Positions 17,937 to 27,354 of a DNA stretch of 64,000 bases are shown here, in pieces. Origin of the DNA: Saprospiraceae bacterium (GTDB taxonomy: Bacteria; Bacteroidota; Bacteroidia; Chitinophagales; Saprospiraceae). A program made the position numbers and the translations under genes. The DNA lies in the NCBI GenBank assembly GCA_030729925.1, contig JANQWK010000078.1, positions 1 through 64,000 on the forward strand. Direction: 5' to 3'. The notes beneath the pieces are model-generated. The model was not told the origin of the DNA and searched no databases. It saw only the letters and a program-made list of their open reading frames with translations. Numbering within the stretch: position 1 is the first letter of the stretch; each line of letters starts with the position of its first letter.

Positions 17937-18170
17937 ATGGAACAGGTTACAAAAGTAAAGGTCAAGGATTCGGCAGTTATCAACAGCCCGGAGGATGCTG
18001 CGGGTTCCCGGTTGGTTACTGTCAGGCAGCGATTTGCCTTACTCGGTTTTATCGTTCTCAATTGCTGGGTATTGCTTTCGCTCAAGCATGACGGTTTATT
18101 GCTGGCTCAGATTCTGCCGGCGTGTTGGATTATTGCTTGTCTCCTCTTGCTGAAATTTTTTCAGCGGTAG
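17937..18170 (+). CDS. Small membrane protein, unknown
   Basis: A 77-residue reading frame whose first 28 residues are polar and whose remainder forms two hydrophobic segments (about 32-48 and 55-75). I do not recognise a family. Support for it being real comes from its place at the head of the run leading to isocitrate dehydrogenase, divergent from a LysR gene, with no competing frame of comparable quality. It could be a small inner-membrane protein. Other frames in the same stretch look like shadows. Confidence 0.5.
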   Translation: MEQVTKVKVKDSAVINSPEDAAGSRLVTVRQRFALLGFIVLNCWVLLSLKHDGLLLAQILPACWIIACLLLLKFFQR

Positions 18171-18224
18171 TCAGGGGCAAGGTTGTTGGGGTACCAAATT
18201 GATCATCCGAAAAATTTCGAAAAC

Positions 18225-18515
18225 ATGGTAATGAAGGAAACAGTCAAGCGCATTCATCTTTCACGGGACGGTGTTAGTCCTTCACAGGCATCAGATATGG
18301 TGCATGCGCTGATCAGGGAGACCATCAACGCAAACAAGCTGGATCGTCTGCGGATCACGACCGGCAATGCGTATGCGGATACAAGTGCTTTAGATCGCCA
18401 TATTAACCAATTGTATGCCGAGAAAGAGCAGTTGAGCGGGATCATTAGCGATGCCAGGGAGCAGGGATGTCGGCTGAGTATTAAGATGAACATAGAGATT
18501 GCCTTTACCAGATAA
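18225..18515 (+). CDS. Conserved-looking small protein, unknown
   Basis: A 96-residue soluble protein, starting at the ATG at 18225 (a second ATG two codons later is possible; a TTG at 18183 is less likely). It has V-K-R-I-H-L-S-R-D-G near the start, then an alternating helical pattern with a charged middle section. No family is recognised. It lies 22 bp before the isocitrate dehydrogenase gene, so co-transcription is likely. Whether it affects that enzyme cannot be told. Confidence 0.6.
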   Translation: MVMKETVKRIHLSRDGVSPSQASDMVHALIRETINANKLDRLRITTGNAYADTSALDRHINQLYAEKEQLSGIISDAREQGCRLSIKMNIEIAFTR

Positions 18516-18537
18516 ATCTTAACACAAACCAAATTGA

Positions 18538-19983
18538 ATGAAGACAGTAACCATTGCGAGAGGCGACGGTATTGGTCCTGAAATTATGGACGCGGTTTTA
18601 GCTATTGTGAATGCCGCAGGGGCACGGGTAGTATGGGAAGAAATAGAAATTGGCGAACAGGTGTACCTTTCCGGTAATACCAGCGGGATTACGAAGGGTG
18701 CCTGGGACAGTATCCGGCGCAATAAGGTTTTCTTAAAAGCGCCAATTACTACCCCACAGGGGGGTGGATACAAGAGTTTGAATGTAACCATGCGCAAGTC
18801 GCTCGGGCTTTTTGCCAACATCAGGCCCTGCGTGAGTTATCATCCGTTTGTAGCCACCCGACATCCGGATATGGACGTGGTTATCATTCGGGAGAACGAA
18901 GAAGATTTGTATGCAGGCATTGAACATCAGCAAACGGACGAAGTGGTGCAGTGTCTGAAATTGATTTCCAGGCCTGGTTGCGAAAAAATTATCCGGTATG
19001 CCTTTGAGTATGCGCGCTTGTATAAGCGCAAAAAGGTAAGTTGCTTCATTAAGGACAACATCATGAAGCACACGGACGGGCTGTTTCACGAGGTGTTTAG
19101 GGAAGTGGCTGCTTTGTACCCGGACATTGCGACAGACAGCTGGATCATTGATATCGGAGCTGCGAGGCTGGCTGACACACCCGAAATTTTTGATGTCATT
19201 GTGACGTCCAACTTGTATGGGGACGTTATTTCGGATATTGCAGCCCAAATTTCAGGGTCAGTGGGATTGGCAGGATCGGCCAATATCGGAGCATCCTGTG
19301 CGATGTTCGAGGCAATACACGGTTCTGCTCCGGATATTGCAGGCAAGGATAAGGCCAATCCTTCCGGGTTGCTCAAAGCGGCAGTAATGCTACTCAACCA
19401 TATCGGGCAGCAAGATGTCGCCGAACGGATAGAGAATGCCTGGCTTTGTGCGATAGAGGAAGGGATTCATACTGCGGATATGTACAAAGCAGGTGTGAGT
19501 CAGGAGTGTGTAGGAACGCAAGCATTTGCAGATGCAGTAATCGCAAGGATGGGGCAACTGCCACAGCAGTTGGAAAAACAGACTTTTGCCAAAGACTTTA
19601 CCTTGAAAATGCCGGAATATCATCGTAAAGCAGCCACAAAAAAAATCCTAAAAGGGGTTGATATTTTTGTGGACTGGAAAGGAAAAAATGCGGATGAACT
19701 TGCGGCTTCCCTGAAGCAGCTCAACAATGGCATAGAGCTTACCATGATCACAAACAGAGGGGTGAAGGTATGGCCGGATGGCTTTGAGGAAACCTTTTGT
19801 ACAGATCACTGGCGCTGTCGCTTCGAAGGTCCGTCTCCCAGTGATTATCCGGAGGGAGTGGACAAAAGATGTATTCCGCAGATGCTGGAAAAAGCTGTAG
19901 CTCATGATATTGACATCATCAAGCTAGAAAATCTCTACGAATTTGACGGAAAGCGCGGTTACTCTTTAGGACAAGGGCAATAA
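18538..19983 (+). CDS. icd: Isocitrate dehydrogenase, Thermus-type (probably NADP)
   Basis: A 481-residue beta-decarboxylating dehydrogenase. Isocitrate-binding residues are visible as S80, N82, R86 and R96 (K-S-L-N-V-T-M-R...N-I-R-P), and metal-binding aspartates occur in N-L-Y-G-D-V-I-S-D. The length exceeds the roughly 330-420 residues of short IDHs: it has the extra C-terminal domain of about 140 residues typical of the Thermus thermophilus-type NADP enzyme. It converts isocitrate to 2-oxoglutarate in the TCA cycle. NADP use is inferred from the family. Isopropylmalate dehydrogenase was considered and rejected because of length and the S-x-N motif. Confidence 0.9.
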   Translation: MKTVTIARGDGIGPEIMDAVLAIVNAAGARVVWEEIEIGEQVYLSGNTSGITKGAWDSIRRNKVFLKAPITTPQGGGYKSLNVTMRKSLGLFANIRPCVSYHPFVATRHPDMDVVIIRENEEDLYAGIEHQQTDEVVQCLKLISRPGCEKIIRYAFEYARLYKRKKVSCFIKDNIMKHTDGLFHEVFREVAALYPDIATDSWIIDIGAARLADTPEIFDVIVTSNLYGDVISDIAAQISGSVGLAGSANIGASCAMFEAIHGSAPDIAGKDKANPSGLLKAAVMLLNHIGQQDVAERIENAWLCAIEEGIHTADMYKAGVSQECVGTQAFADAVIARMGQLPQQLEKQTFAKDFTLKMPEYHRKAATKKILKGVDIFVDWKGKNADELAASLKQLNNGIELTMITNRGVKVWPDGFEETFCTDHWRCRFEGPSPSDYPEGVDKRCIPQMLEKAVAHDIDIIKLENLYEFDGKRGYSLGQGQ

Positions 19984-20019
19984 AAAACGATCGGGGGTGG
20001 ATATCTTTTCTGCCCCCGA
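19982..20019 (-). terminator. Candidate intrinsic terminator after CBU_0592-like gene
   Basis: The hairpin has arms TCGGGGG (19991-19997) and CCCCCGA (20013-20019) with a 15-nt loop. Read on the minus strand it is followed by six T (19982-19987), so it best serves the minus-strand gene ending at 20022. It overlaps the stop of icd, whose own transcript lacks a T run there. Confidence 0.5.
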
Positions 20020-20021
20020 AA

Positions 20022-20270
20022 TTATTTGGGGCTGAGTGGTTTTTTGCGCAGCAAGCCATAGACAGAGATCAGGCACCAGGCACTATTGATCACAATAAAG
20101 GGCAATATCCCAGCATAAATTGCCTGAATATCCAAGAACAGCGAGCTGACCAAGTTGAGGAAGTGATAAGCGGGCTGACTGCCGGATAATTTACCTGCGG
20201 ACAAAAGAAAGTAGGCCGACAGTAGGCCGGCTGCACCGGCCATTCCTATAAAAGTTATGAGTATATCCAT
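20022..20270 (-). CDS. CBU_0592-like small membrane protein
   Basis: An 82-residue protein with three hydrophobic segments. The pattern G-L-L-S-A-Y-F-L-L-S-x-G-K-L, H-F-L-N-L-V-S-S-L-F-L and N-S-A-W-C-L-I-S-V-Y-G-L-L-R matches the CBU_0592 family of integral membrane proteins with unknown function. It follows infB by 22 bp on the same strand and may be read through from it. A terminator-like hairpin lies just after its stop. Confidence 0.75.
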   Translation of the reverse strand: MDILITFIGMAGAAGLLSAYFLLSAGKLSGSQPAYHFLNLVSSLFLDIQAIYAGILPFIVINSAWCLISVYGLLRKKPLSPK

Positions 20271-20292
20271 CGTAAAGAATCCGTTAGGGGGA

Positions 20293-23211
20293 TTACTTCA
20301 GCTTCTGTTTAACCTCAACCACCTCATAACCCTCGACAATATCACCTACTTTAATATCATTGAAATTTTTCACCGACAAACCGCATTCCATACCCGATCG
20401 CACCTCTTTGACATCCTCCTTAAATCGTTTGAGCGAAGCAATTTCGCCCACCACACCTTCACGGGTCGGATAAACCACAATACCATCTCGGATCACGCGC
20501 ACATTGGTATTCCTGCTGACCTTGCCCTCGAGCACATAACAGCCGGCGATAGTACCAATTTTGCTGATCTTATAAACTTGTCGAACCTCAATCTGAGAAA
20601 TAATACGCTCCTCCTTATCGGGCTCCAACATCCCTTCGATCGCCTTTTTGATTTCATCAATGGCCTCGTAGATAATGGAGTACATTTTGATCTGAACCCC
20701 TTCCTTTTCAGCCAGTTTTCGCGCACTTGGGGAAGGTCTCACCTGGAAACCAATGATAATCGCATCGGAAGCGGAAGCAAGCAGAACATCTGACTCGATA
20801 ATCTGACCCACAGCCTTGTGGATCACATTCACCTGGACGGTCTCCTGACTCAATTTGATCAAGGAGTCGGACAAAGCCTCGATAGAACCATCCACGTCCC
20901 CTTTCACGATTAGATTAAGCTCTTTGAACGTACCCAGAGCAAGCCTTCGGCCGATTTCATCCAAACTGATTCGTTTGGAAGCCCGGTTGCTCTGTTCGCG
21001 GGAAATCTGAGCTCTTTTAGAAGCAATAGCTTTAGCCTCCTGTTCTGTTTCTGTCTCTTTGAAGCGCTCACCTGCCTGAGGAGCACCGCCCAAACCGAGA
21101 ATCATCACAGGTGTAGCAGGGCCTGCGGACATTACGCGCTGTCCCCGCTCATTATACATCGCTTTGATTTTACCAAAAAACTCACCGGCCACAATCGTAT
21201 CACCAATATTTAGCGTACCATTTTGAACCAGGATTTTGGCGAGATAACCGCGGCCTTTATCCTTAGAAGCTTCCAACACTGTACCGATTGATCTGCGATC
21301 CGGATTGGCTTTGAGCTCTTCGAGATCGGCGGCGAGGATCACCTTCTGCAACAATTCATCTACTCCCTGGCCTGTTTTAGCTGAAATATCGTGCGACTGG
21401 TAGCTACCGCCCCAATCCTCCACCTGGAGATTCATAGATGCCAGTTCGCCCTTAATTCTTTCAGGATCTGCACCTGGTTTATCTACCTTATTGATAGCAA
21501 ACACCATAGGTACCCCTGCTGCCTGAGCGTGGCTGATTGCCTCTCTGGTTTGAGGCATAATTTTATCATCTGCTGCGATAATAATAATCGCTATATCTGT
21601 CACTTTAGCACCTCGGGCTCGCATCGCGGTAAAGGCCTCGTGACCAGGAGTATCCAAGAAAGTAATTGCACGATCACCCACTTTGACCTCGTAGGCACCG
21701 ATGTGCTGGGTAATACCCCCTGCCTCATCTCCTGCAACGTTGGCATTTCGGATATAATCCAGAAGGGAAGTTTTACCGTGATCCACGTGTCCCATAACCG
21801 TAACAATGGGGTTTCTGGTTCTCAGGAGTGCTGGATCGTCCGCTTCTTCGATCTCGACATCTGACTGTTCTTCAATAGAAATAAACTCTACCTCGTGGCC
21901 AAACTCTTCGGCAACCAGTTCAATAATCTCTGCATCCAACCGTTGGTTAATCGAAACGATATAGCCTACATTCATACAAGTATTGATCACCTCTGCAGGT
22001 GAAATATCGAGTAAGCTGGCAAGTTCCGAAACGGTAACAAACTCGGTAAGCTGTAACTTCTCATTCAGCTTATCGCGATCCAGGATTTCCTGTTTTTCGC
22101 GTAGCCGGTCTCGGTTTTCCTTTCTAAGTTTTTGTCGTTTCTTTTTCCCAGTATTACCGGAAAGTCTGGCGATAGTAGCCTTGATCTTATCTTCAATTTC
22201 TTTTTTAGAAACTGCATCTCTGGGTTCATCATCCTTTTTAGCCAGGGGTGGCTTTTTCGCTCCCGGTTTTGGTTGCGCATTACCAGTATTGGGTCTGGAT
22301 TCGCCTTCTGTCGTAATCTTTTTGCGTTTACGTTTTTTGCGTTTTTTATCCAGTTCTGCGTCGGTTGGTTTAGGAGGCGTAGTACCGGCGTCAGGTTTTT
22401 TATCTGTAGGCTGCGTCTGGGGGGTATCGGGCTTTTTCGCCTCTACTGCAGGGCGCTCTCCTGGTTTTTTCTTTTTCTTGTTCTTGGTAAACTTATCGGT
22501 ATCTATTTTACCGAGGATTTTGAGCCCCCTAAGTTCTGGGGTTTCTGCTCTCATCATCACATCGCCTGTAGATTGAGGAACAGCCAGTTCGTCTTTGGGT
22601 TTTTCCGGTACTGGTACCGGAATATCCGCTGCAGGTGGCGCTTGTTCATGAACAGGCGCAGCGGGTTGCACAGGCATAGACACAACTTCCTCTACTTGTT
22701 CGGTTTGTTGTGGTTCTGGAGCAGGTGTTTTTTCGGCAGGAGCCGGAGGAGTTTTGGCCGCATTTTCCTTTTCTTTAGGTCTTTGCGCATCCTCTGTCTT
22801 TTGCTTGAGCCTGCTTTCCAGATCAATTTTGCCTACTACCTTAAAAGAAGGTTTGAGTTTAACCCGTTCGAAGGGTTTCTCAGCTGTGCTTTCCTCTTTC
22901 GTTTCGCTTGGCTGTTTCACCCCTGGCGCGGGATCTTTGGCCACAATTTGCTCTACTGCGGGCTTTTCGAAAGGAGACACAGGAGCATCTTTCTTAACCT
23001 GTACTGGTCTTGTACCGATTACCAGCTGATCGGCTTTTTCCTTGATAGCAATAGACTTGGAGAACTCTTTCACGAGTTCATCGTACATCTCATCGCTGAT
23101 ATTGGCTGTAGGTTTATTTTCGACATCGAACCCCTTACTGTTGAGATGTTCAACAATCGTAGTTGTTCCTACATTTAGTTCCTTTGCAATCTTAACTAAC
23201 CGTCTCGACAT
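20293..23211 (-). CDS. infB: Translation initiation factor IF-2
   Basis: A 972-residue GTPase that brings initiator fMet-tRNA to the ribosome. Residues 1-50 form the small IF2_N domain ([10 protein letters not shown]). Then comes a long low-complexity Lys/Pro/Glu-rich linker to about residue 380, a second IF2_N unit, and the G domain starting near 474 ([18 protein letters not shown]). Domains II to IV complete the protein. The linker is longer than in E. coli IF-2, which is common in Bacteroidota. A candidate promoter lies about 80 bp upstream, so infB may be transcribed apart from nusA. Confidence 0.98.
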   Translation of the reverse strand: MSRRLVKIAKELNVGTTTIVEHLNSKGFDVENKPTANISDEMYDELVKEFSKSIAIKEKADQLVIGTRPVQVKKDAPVSPFEKPAVEQIVAKDPAPGVKQPSETKEESTAEKPFERVKLKPSFKVVGKIDLESRLKQKTEDAQRPKEKENAAKTPPAPAEKTPAPEPQQTEQVEEVVSMPVQPAAPVHEQAPPAADIPVPVPEKPKDELAVPQSTGDVMMRAETPELRGLKILGKIDTDKFTKNKKKKKPGERPAVEAKKPDTPQTQPTDKKPDAGTTPPKPTDAELDKKRKKRKRKKITTEGESRPNTGNAQPKPGAKKPPLAKKDDEPRDAVSKKEIEDKIKATIARLSGNTGKKKRQKLRKENRDRLREKQEILDRDKLNEKLQLTEFVTVSELASLLDISPAEVINTCMNVGYIVSINQRLDAEIIELVAEEFGHEVEFISIEEQSDVEIEEADDPALLRTRNPIVTVMGHVDHGKTSLLDYIRNANVAGDEAGGITQHIGAYEVKVGDRAITFLDTPGHEAFTAMRARGAKVTDIAIIIIAADDKIMPQTREAISHAQAAGVPMVFAINKVDKPGADPERIKGELASMNLQVEDWGGSYQSHDISAKTGQGVDELLQKVILAADLEELKANPDRRSIGTVLEASKDKGRGYLAKILVQNGTLNIGDTIVAGEFFGKIKAMYNERGQRVMSAGPATPVMILGLGGAPQAGERFKETETEQEAKAIASKRAQISREQSNRASKRISLDEIGRRLALGTFKELNLIVKGDVDGSIEALSDSLIKLSQETVQVNVIHKAVGQIIESDVLLASASDAIIIGFQVRPSPSARKLAEKEGVQIKMYSIIYEAIDEIKKAIEGMLEPDKEERIISQIEVRQVYKISKIGTIAGCYVLEGKVSRNTNVRVIRDGIVVYPTREGVVGEIASLKRFKEDVKEVRSGMECGLSVKNFNDIKVGDIVEGYEVVEVKQKLK

Positions 23212-23289
23212 TATAAAATTTTAGTGCTTGAGCTTTCTATGTTTTGCGCGCCAGCAAAAGTTATCCGACCTGGGAGACACAATTCTTTA

Positions 23290-23297
23290 CAAAGATA
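23290..23297 (-). promoter_or_regulatory. Candidate Bacteroidota -7 element for infB
   Basis: On the minus strand the sequence reads TATCTTTG, matching the Bacteroidota -7 consensus TAnnTTTG, about 80 bp before the infB ATG. A T-rich stretch sits where the -33 element is expected. The same octamer occurs before serS and mqnC. Confidence 0.5.
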
Positions 23298-23384
23298 ATA
23301 GGAATGTATGCCAGTAAGTAAACAAAATCGAAAAAACCTGCAAATGCTTTTGGTCTGGTAGTGGGGTGATCGTTATCTATATAA

Positions 23385-24626
23385 CTAATCTTCCTCGAAT
23401 TCCGCTGCCAGGATATTGACAATTTCCTCGATCGTTTCCTCTTCGAGGTCTGTTCTTCGCAACAACTCAGACTTGCTGAGTGAGAGTACGCTTCTGGCGG
23501 TATCGCATCCGATATTCTTCAGGGCTTCGATGACCCAGCTATCTATTTCATCAGAGAATTCCTCCAGATCAACATCATCAATTTCAACCTCATTGGTATT
23601 TCTGTACACATCAATTTCTAAGCCAGTAAGCTGGCTGGCGAGTTTGATGTTAGTACCACCTTTTCCGATTGCCAGGGAAACCTGATCCGCTTCGAGATAT
23701 ACATTGGCCCTTTGATTGTTTGTATCGAGGTCAATGGAGGTCACCTTTGCCGGTGTCAATGCCCTTTGGATATAGAGGCTAACATTATTGGTAAAATTGA
23801 CGATATCAATATTTTCGTTTTTCAATTCGCGTACGATGCCATGTATCCTTGAACCCTTCATACCTACGCAGGCACCCACGGGGTCAATCCTGTCATCGTA
23901 GGATTCCACTGCCACTTTAGCCCGTTCGCCTGGAAGTCTGACAATCTTTTTGATGGTAATGAGGCCATCCTCGATTTCGGGAACCTCCTGTTCGAGTAAT
24001 TTTTCCAGGAAGAGCGGAGAGGTTCTGGATAAGATAATCACGGGATTATTATTTTTCATATCCACCCGTTTGATAACCCCCTTTACCATATCGCCCTTTC
24101 GGAAAAAATCGCCTTTAATCAGTTCGCTTCTCGGCATAATGAGCTCGTTGCCGGTTGCATCATCCAAAATAAGGATCTCTCTTTTGAGCACCTGGTGGAC
24201 CTCTCCGACCACGATTTCTCCAATTCGCTCCTCATATCGCTGAAAAATTTCATCTTTTTCGAGCTCCATAATTCTGGAAATCAGGGTTTGGCGCGCTGCC
24301 ATAATGGCGCGTCTGCCAAAATCCTCCAGAAACAACTGCTCGTAGCACTCCTCGCCGATCTCATAGTCATCTGAAATGCTAAGCGCTTCAGAAATAGAAA
24401 CCTGGCTTCGGTCATCGGTTACCTCCCCATCTGGCACAATTTCGCGTACGCGCCATAGTTCGAGGTCTCCTTTGGTGGTATTTACGATTACATCAAAATT
24501 TTCATCAGAGCCAAACTTCTTTCGGATCAGCGTTCGGAATACATCTTCCAAAACGCGAACCATAGTAGGCCTGTCTATGTTCTTTCCGGCTTTGAACTCA
24601 GAAAAGGTATCAACTAAATTCATCAT
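23385..24626 (-). CDS. nusA: Transcription termination/antitermination factor NusA
   Basis: A 413-residue NusA. The N-terminal RNA-polymerase-binding domain (about 1-125) is followed by an S1 domain (about 130-200) and two KH domains (about 210-345; P-G-x-R-A-K-V-A-V and G-K-G-G-x-N-I-K-L-A). A helix-hairpin C-terminal tail ends in acidic residues. It binds RNA polymerase and nascent RNA and controls pausing and termination. It follows rimP by 6 bp on the same strand, the usual rimP-nusA order. infB follows 173 bp later and seems to have its own promoter. Confidence 0.98.
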   Translation of the reverse strand: MMNLVDTFSEFKAGKNIDRPTMVRVLEDVFRTLIRKKFGSDENFDVIVNTTKGDLELWRVREIVPDGEVTDDRSQVSISEALSISDDYEIGEECYEQLFLEDFGRRAIMAARQTLISRIMELEKDEIFQRYEERIGEIVVGEVHQVLKREILILDDATGNELIMPRSELIKGDFFRKGDMVKGVIKRVDMKNNNPVIILSRTSPLFLEKLLEQEVPEIEDGLITIKKIVRLPGERAKVAVESYDDRIDPVGACVGMKGSRIHGIVRELKNENIDIVNFTNNVSLYIQRALTPAKVTSIDLDTNNQRANVYLEADQVSLAIGKGGTNIKLASQLTGLEIDVYRNTNEVEIDDVDLEEFSDEIDSWVIEALKNIGCDTARSVLSLSKSELLRRTDLEEETIEEIVNILAAEFEED

Positions 24627-24632
24627 TTTCCG

Positions 24633-25112
24633 TCAATTTTTGAATGAAACCTTAACCAGGGTTTGTTTGATGGATTCAAAAGGAATCTGTTTCGTTTTTT
24701 CTATTCGGATATTTTTTTTGCCTTCTTTGACCTTCTCTTGTTGAAAAAGCATGATGGATTCCTCGCTGACAGCTTCAAGCTTGCCCGTTTCCAAGCTGCC
24801 ATCCGTCAAAGTTACTTCCACCTCTCGGCCCACATTTTTTTGGTATTGCCGCTGCATTTTTAGGGGGCGGTCTATGCCGGGGGAGGAAACCTCCAAGACA
24901 TATTTTTCGCCAAGTACCCCTTCAGCATCTAAAAAAGCTTCCAAATGGCGGCTAATGACGTGACATTTTTCAAGGGTCAACCCTGAGTCCGCATCTACAT
25001 ATACTTCTAATTTGTTGGAGGGAGATACTTTGAGGTCCACAAGGAAGCAATCCTGGAAACCCTCTTCTCTGAACTTTTCGTCCAACAGGTCGCAAATTTT
25101 TTCTTCTATCAA
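24633..25112 (-). CDS. rimP: Ribosome maturation factor RimP
   Basis: A protein of about 159 residues, needed for 30S subunit maturation. Family features are D-C-F-L-V-D-L-K-V-S-P, V-Y-V-D-A-D-S-G-L-T-L-E-K-C and V-S-S-P-G-I-D-R-P-L, followed by the SH3-like C-terminal domain. The start is uncertain. RimP homology begins at the TTG at 25112 (L-I-E-E-K-I). The frame stays open upstream to a TTG at 25181, but those extra 23 codons include a strong terminator-like hairpin and do not resemble the family. No ATG is in frame. It heads the rimP-nusA transcript. Confidence 0.88.
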   Translation of the reverse strand: MIEEKICDLLDEKFREEGFQDCFLVDLKVSPSNKLEVYVDADSGLTLEKCHVISRHLEAFLDAEGVLGEKYVLEVSSPGIDRPLKMQRQYQKNVGREVEVTLTDGSLETGKLEAVSEESIMLFQQEKVKEGKKNIRIEKTKQIPFESIKQTLVKVSFKN

Positions 25113-25137
25113 GGTACAAACATGAATTTTAGTAACG

Positions 25138-25166
25138 AAAAAAAGGGAACGTTGGGTTCCCTTTTT
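25138..25166 (-). terminator. Terminator-like hairpin in the rimP leader
   Basis: On the minus strand the arms GGGAAC and GTTCCC enclose a 5-nt loop and are followed by seven T (25138-25144); adjacent A and T runs extend the stem. It lies about 26-54 bp before the proposed rimP start, in the direction of rimP transcription. No other minus-strand gene lies upstream, so it may be an attenuator of rimP-nusA. On the plus strand the following T run is only five. Confidence 0.5.
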
Positions 25167-25305
25167 GCTTTTGAGCTTCAAATATAGTCAATTATATCTG
25201 AATTTGCTACCCTGTTCCATTTTGATCTGGAAAATTATATTTTGCTCTGGCGGCCATGTTTGGTCTCGGGGACAAAAACGGGTTATGGGTAAACACAGGG
25301 TTGAT

Positions 25306-25313
25306 TATCTTTG
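25306..25313 (+). promoter_or_regulatory. Candidate -7 element for mqnC operon
   Basis: The octamer TATCTTTG matches the Bacteroidota -7 consensus and lies 43 bp before the mqnC ATG. The -33 region is weak. It sits in the 175-bp space divergent from the rimP promoter region, which holds no gene. Confidence 0.5.
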
Positions 25314-25356
25314 TTAGGGAAGTGTTTCACTCGATTTAACAAATAAACTCCATATC

Positions 25357-26499
25357 ATGCAGGTAGATGCGTTGCTTCATCAGGCATTAAAGGGCGAATT
25401 CTTGTCCGCAGCGGAAGGTGTATTTTTGTTTGAGCAGGCAGGTACGGCGGACTTGATGTACGTGGCGAACCGTCTCAGGCAGTTGCGGGTACCGGGCAAT
25501 TATGTCACCTGGATCATAGACCGCAATTCCAATACAACCAATGTGTGTATTGCCAATTGTAAATTTTGTAATTTTTATCGGAGGCCGGGTCATGGAGAGG
25601 CTTACATCACGACGATAGACGAGTACAAGCAAAAGATAGAGGAGACATTCCAATATGGAGGAGAGCAGTTGTTGCTACAAGGGGGGCATCACCCGGATCT
25701 GAGCTTATCTTACTATATAGATTTGTTCAAAACGCTCAAATCGCTTTATCCGCAACTGAAATTGCATGCGTTGGGTCCTCCGGAGATTGCACATATTACC
25801 AAGCTGGAGCAGTCCACCCACATCGAAGTATTGCAGGCTTTGAAAGATGCGGGTCTGGATTCTTTGCCGGGTGCCGGTGCCGAGATTTTGAGCGATCGCG
25901 TAAGGCGGTTGATTTCCAAGGGGAAATGTGGTGGGCAGGAGTGGCTGGATGTGATGCGTGCGGCGCACAAAATTGGTCTGACTACCTCAGCAACGATGAT
26001 GTTTGGTCATATCGAGACGAACATGGAGCGCATGGAGCATCTGGTGGCTATTCGTGAGGTACAGTCTGAAAAACCGGCTGATGCAAAGGGTTTTATCGCT
26101 TTTATCCCCTGGCCTTTCCAGGACGAGGACACTATATTGAAAAAACTCAAGCGCGCCAGAAACTCGAGTACGGGTGATGAATATGTGCGCATGATAGCGA
26201 TGAGCAGAATCATGTTGCCCAACGTGACAAACATACAGGCATCCTGGCTGACCGTGGGCAAACAGGTGGCTCAGGTTTGTTTGCATGCGGGTGCGAATGA
26301 TTTTGGCAGTATCATGATCGAGGAGAATGTGGTGTCGGCAGCGGGTGCTAAGTTTCGGTTTACGGCTTCCGGTATTCAGAAGGCGATTAAGGAGGCGGGC
26401 TTTATTCCGCAGCTTCGCAATCAGCAGTATGAATTCAGAGCGCTTCCTGATTCCATACGGGAGCAAGAGCTGGATGCGCTTACGATGATCGTAGATTAA
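25357..26499 (+). CDS. mqnC: Dehypoxanthine futalosine cyclase (radical SAM)
   Basis: A 380-residue radical SAM enzyme of the futalosine pathway for menaquinone. The 4Fe-4S cysteines are C64, C68 and C71 (C-I-A-N-C-K-F-C). Other family features are L-L-Q-G-G-H-H-P-D, L-P-G-A-G-A-E-I-L, T-S-A-T-M-M-F-G-H, and a C-terminal part with M-I-E-E-N-V-V-S-A-A-G. It cyclises dehypoxanthinyl futalosine. The close relatives MqnE and CofH were considered; the G-H-H-P and E-E-N-V segments and length best fit MqnC. It is followed 13 bp later by a purine nucleoside phosphorylase gene and then uvrA. Confidence 0.9.
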   Translation: MQVDALLHQALKGEFLSAAEGVFLFEQAGTADLMYVANRLRQLRVPGNYVTWIIDRNSNTTNVCIANCKFCNFYRRPGHGEAYITTIDEYKQKIEETFQYGGEQLLLQGGHHPDLSLSYYIDLFKTLKSLYPQLKLHALGPPEIAHITKLEQSTHIEVLQALKDAGLDSLPGAGAEILSDRVRRLISKGKCGGQEWLDVMRAAHKIGLTTSATMMFGHIETNMERMEHLVAIREVQSEKPADAKGFIAFIPWPFQDEDTILKKLKRARNSSTGDEYVRMIAMSRIMLPNVTNIQASWLTVGKQVAQVCLHAGANDFGSIMIEENVVSAAGAKFRFTASGIQKAIKEAGFIPQLRNQQYEFRALPDSIREQELDALTMIVD

Positions 26500-26512
26500 T
26501 CAACTTATTTGT

Positions 26513-27346
26513 ATGGATTTATTTGAAAAAATAGAACACACTGTTGCCCAGATTAGGACTTTCACGGATCATCGCCCTCAAATAGGGTTTGTGTTGGGAA
26601 CGGGATTGGGGGATCTGGAGGCAGCCATCGAGGTGAGTTGTACGATTCCCTACGAGGACATCTCTTTTTTTCCGCAGGCAACGGTAGAAAGTCACAAAGG
26701 TGAGCTTATCTTCGGGGATTTATTCGGCGTCCCGGTTGTGGCCATGTCGGGAAGGTTTCATTATTATGAAGGCCACAGTATGGAGAGCCTGACTTTTCCG
26801 ATTCGTGTGTTGAAGAAGCTGGGTATAACCGTGCTGATTCTTTCCAATGCTGCAGGCGGAACGAATGCAGATTTCCATGCGGGGGATATGGTGTTTGTGC
26901 GGGATCACATCAACTTGCACTACGACAACCCTTTGCGTGGGCCGAATGATGAACGTCTGGGGCCTCGTTTTCCGGATATGTTGCGGACGTATAACCGCCA
27001 ATGGAATGCACGGGCTTTACAAATTGCAAAGGGACATGGATTCAGGGCACATGAAGGGGTTTATTTTGGCTGGCCGGGACCTAATCTGGAAACCCCTGCG
27101 GAGTACGAATTTATCCATCGGGTGGGCGGGGATCTTGTAGGGATGTCCACTATCCCGGAGGTCTTGGTAGCCCGGCACATGGGACTACCCGTCTTTGTGG
27201 TTTCTGTGGTAACCAATGTATGTTATCCCTTGGAGGCTATTCGGGAAACCACCGTAGCGGAGGTAATCGAAGTGGCTCAGGGAGCGGCTCCCAAAGTTGG
27301 TCTGGTTTTGACGGATATGATCCGGGAAGGCGTCTTTAATCTTTAA
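26513..27346 (+). CDS. Purine nucleoside phosphorylase, trimeric type
   Basis: A 277-residue enzyme of the family that includes PNP and MTAP. Features are G-F-V-L-G-T-G-L-G near residue 25, S-H-K-G, the G-R-F-H-Y-Y-E-G-H phosphate/substrate segment, N-A-A-G-G-T-N, and a C-terminal G-M-S-T-I-P-E and V-T-N. It splits purine nucleosides with phosphate to give a free base and ribose 1-phosphate (inosine and guanosine in typical members). It lies between mqnC and uvrA with gaps of 13 and 8 bp, so the three are probably one transcript. The coupling with mqnC raises, but does not prove, a role in the purine part of futalosine metabolism. Confidence 0.9.
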   Translation: MDLFEKIEHTVAQIRTFTDHRPQIGFVLGTGLGDLEAAIEVSCTIPYEDISFFPQATVESHKGELIFGDLFGVPVVAMSGRFHYYEGHSMESLTFPIRVLKKLGITVLILSNAAGGTNADFHAGDMVFVRDHINLHYDNPLRGPNDERLGPRFPDMLRTYNRQWNARALQIAKGHGFRAHEGVYFGWPGPNLETPAEYEFIHRVGGDLVGMSTIPEVLVARHMGLPVFVVSVVTNVCYPLEAIRETTVAEVIEVAQGAAPKVGLVLTDMIREGVFNL

Positions 27347-27354
27347 AGTCATCT

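Noticed and set aside
18538-19983. Isopropylmalate dehydrogenase as an alternative for the IDH gene
   Set aside because: The S-x-N-x-x-x-R substrate motif and the extra C-terminal domain fit Thermus-type isocitrate dehydrogenase, and no leucine genes are nearby.
22132-23178. A 348-codon open frame on the plus strand
   Set aside because: It lies fully antisense to the Lys/Pro-rich linker of infB; its Phe/Arg-rich composition is what the opposite strand of such a repeat would give.
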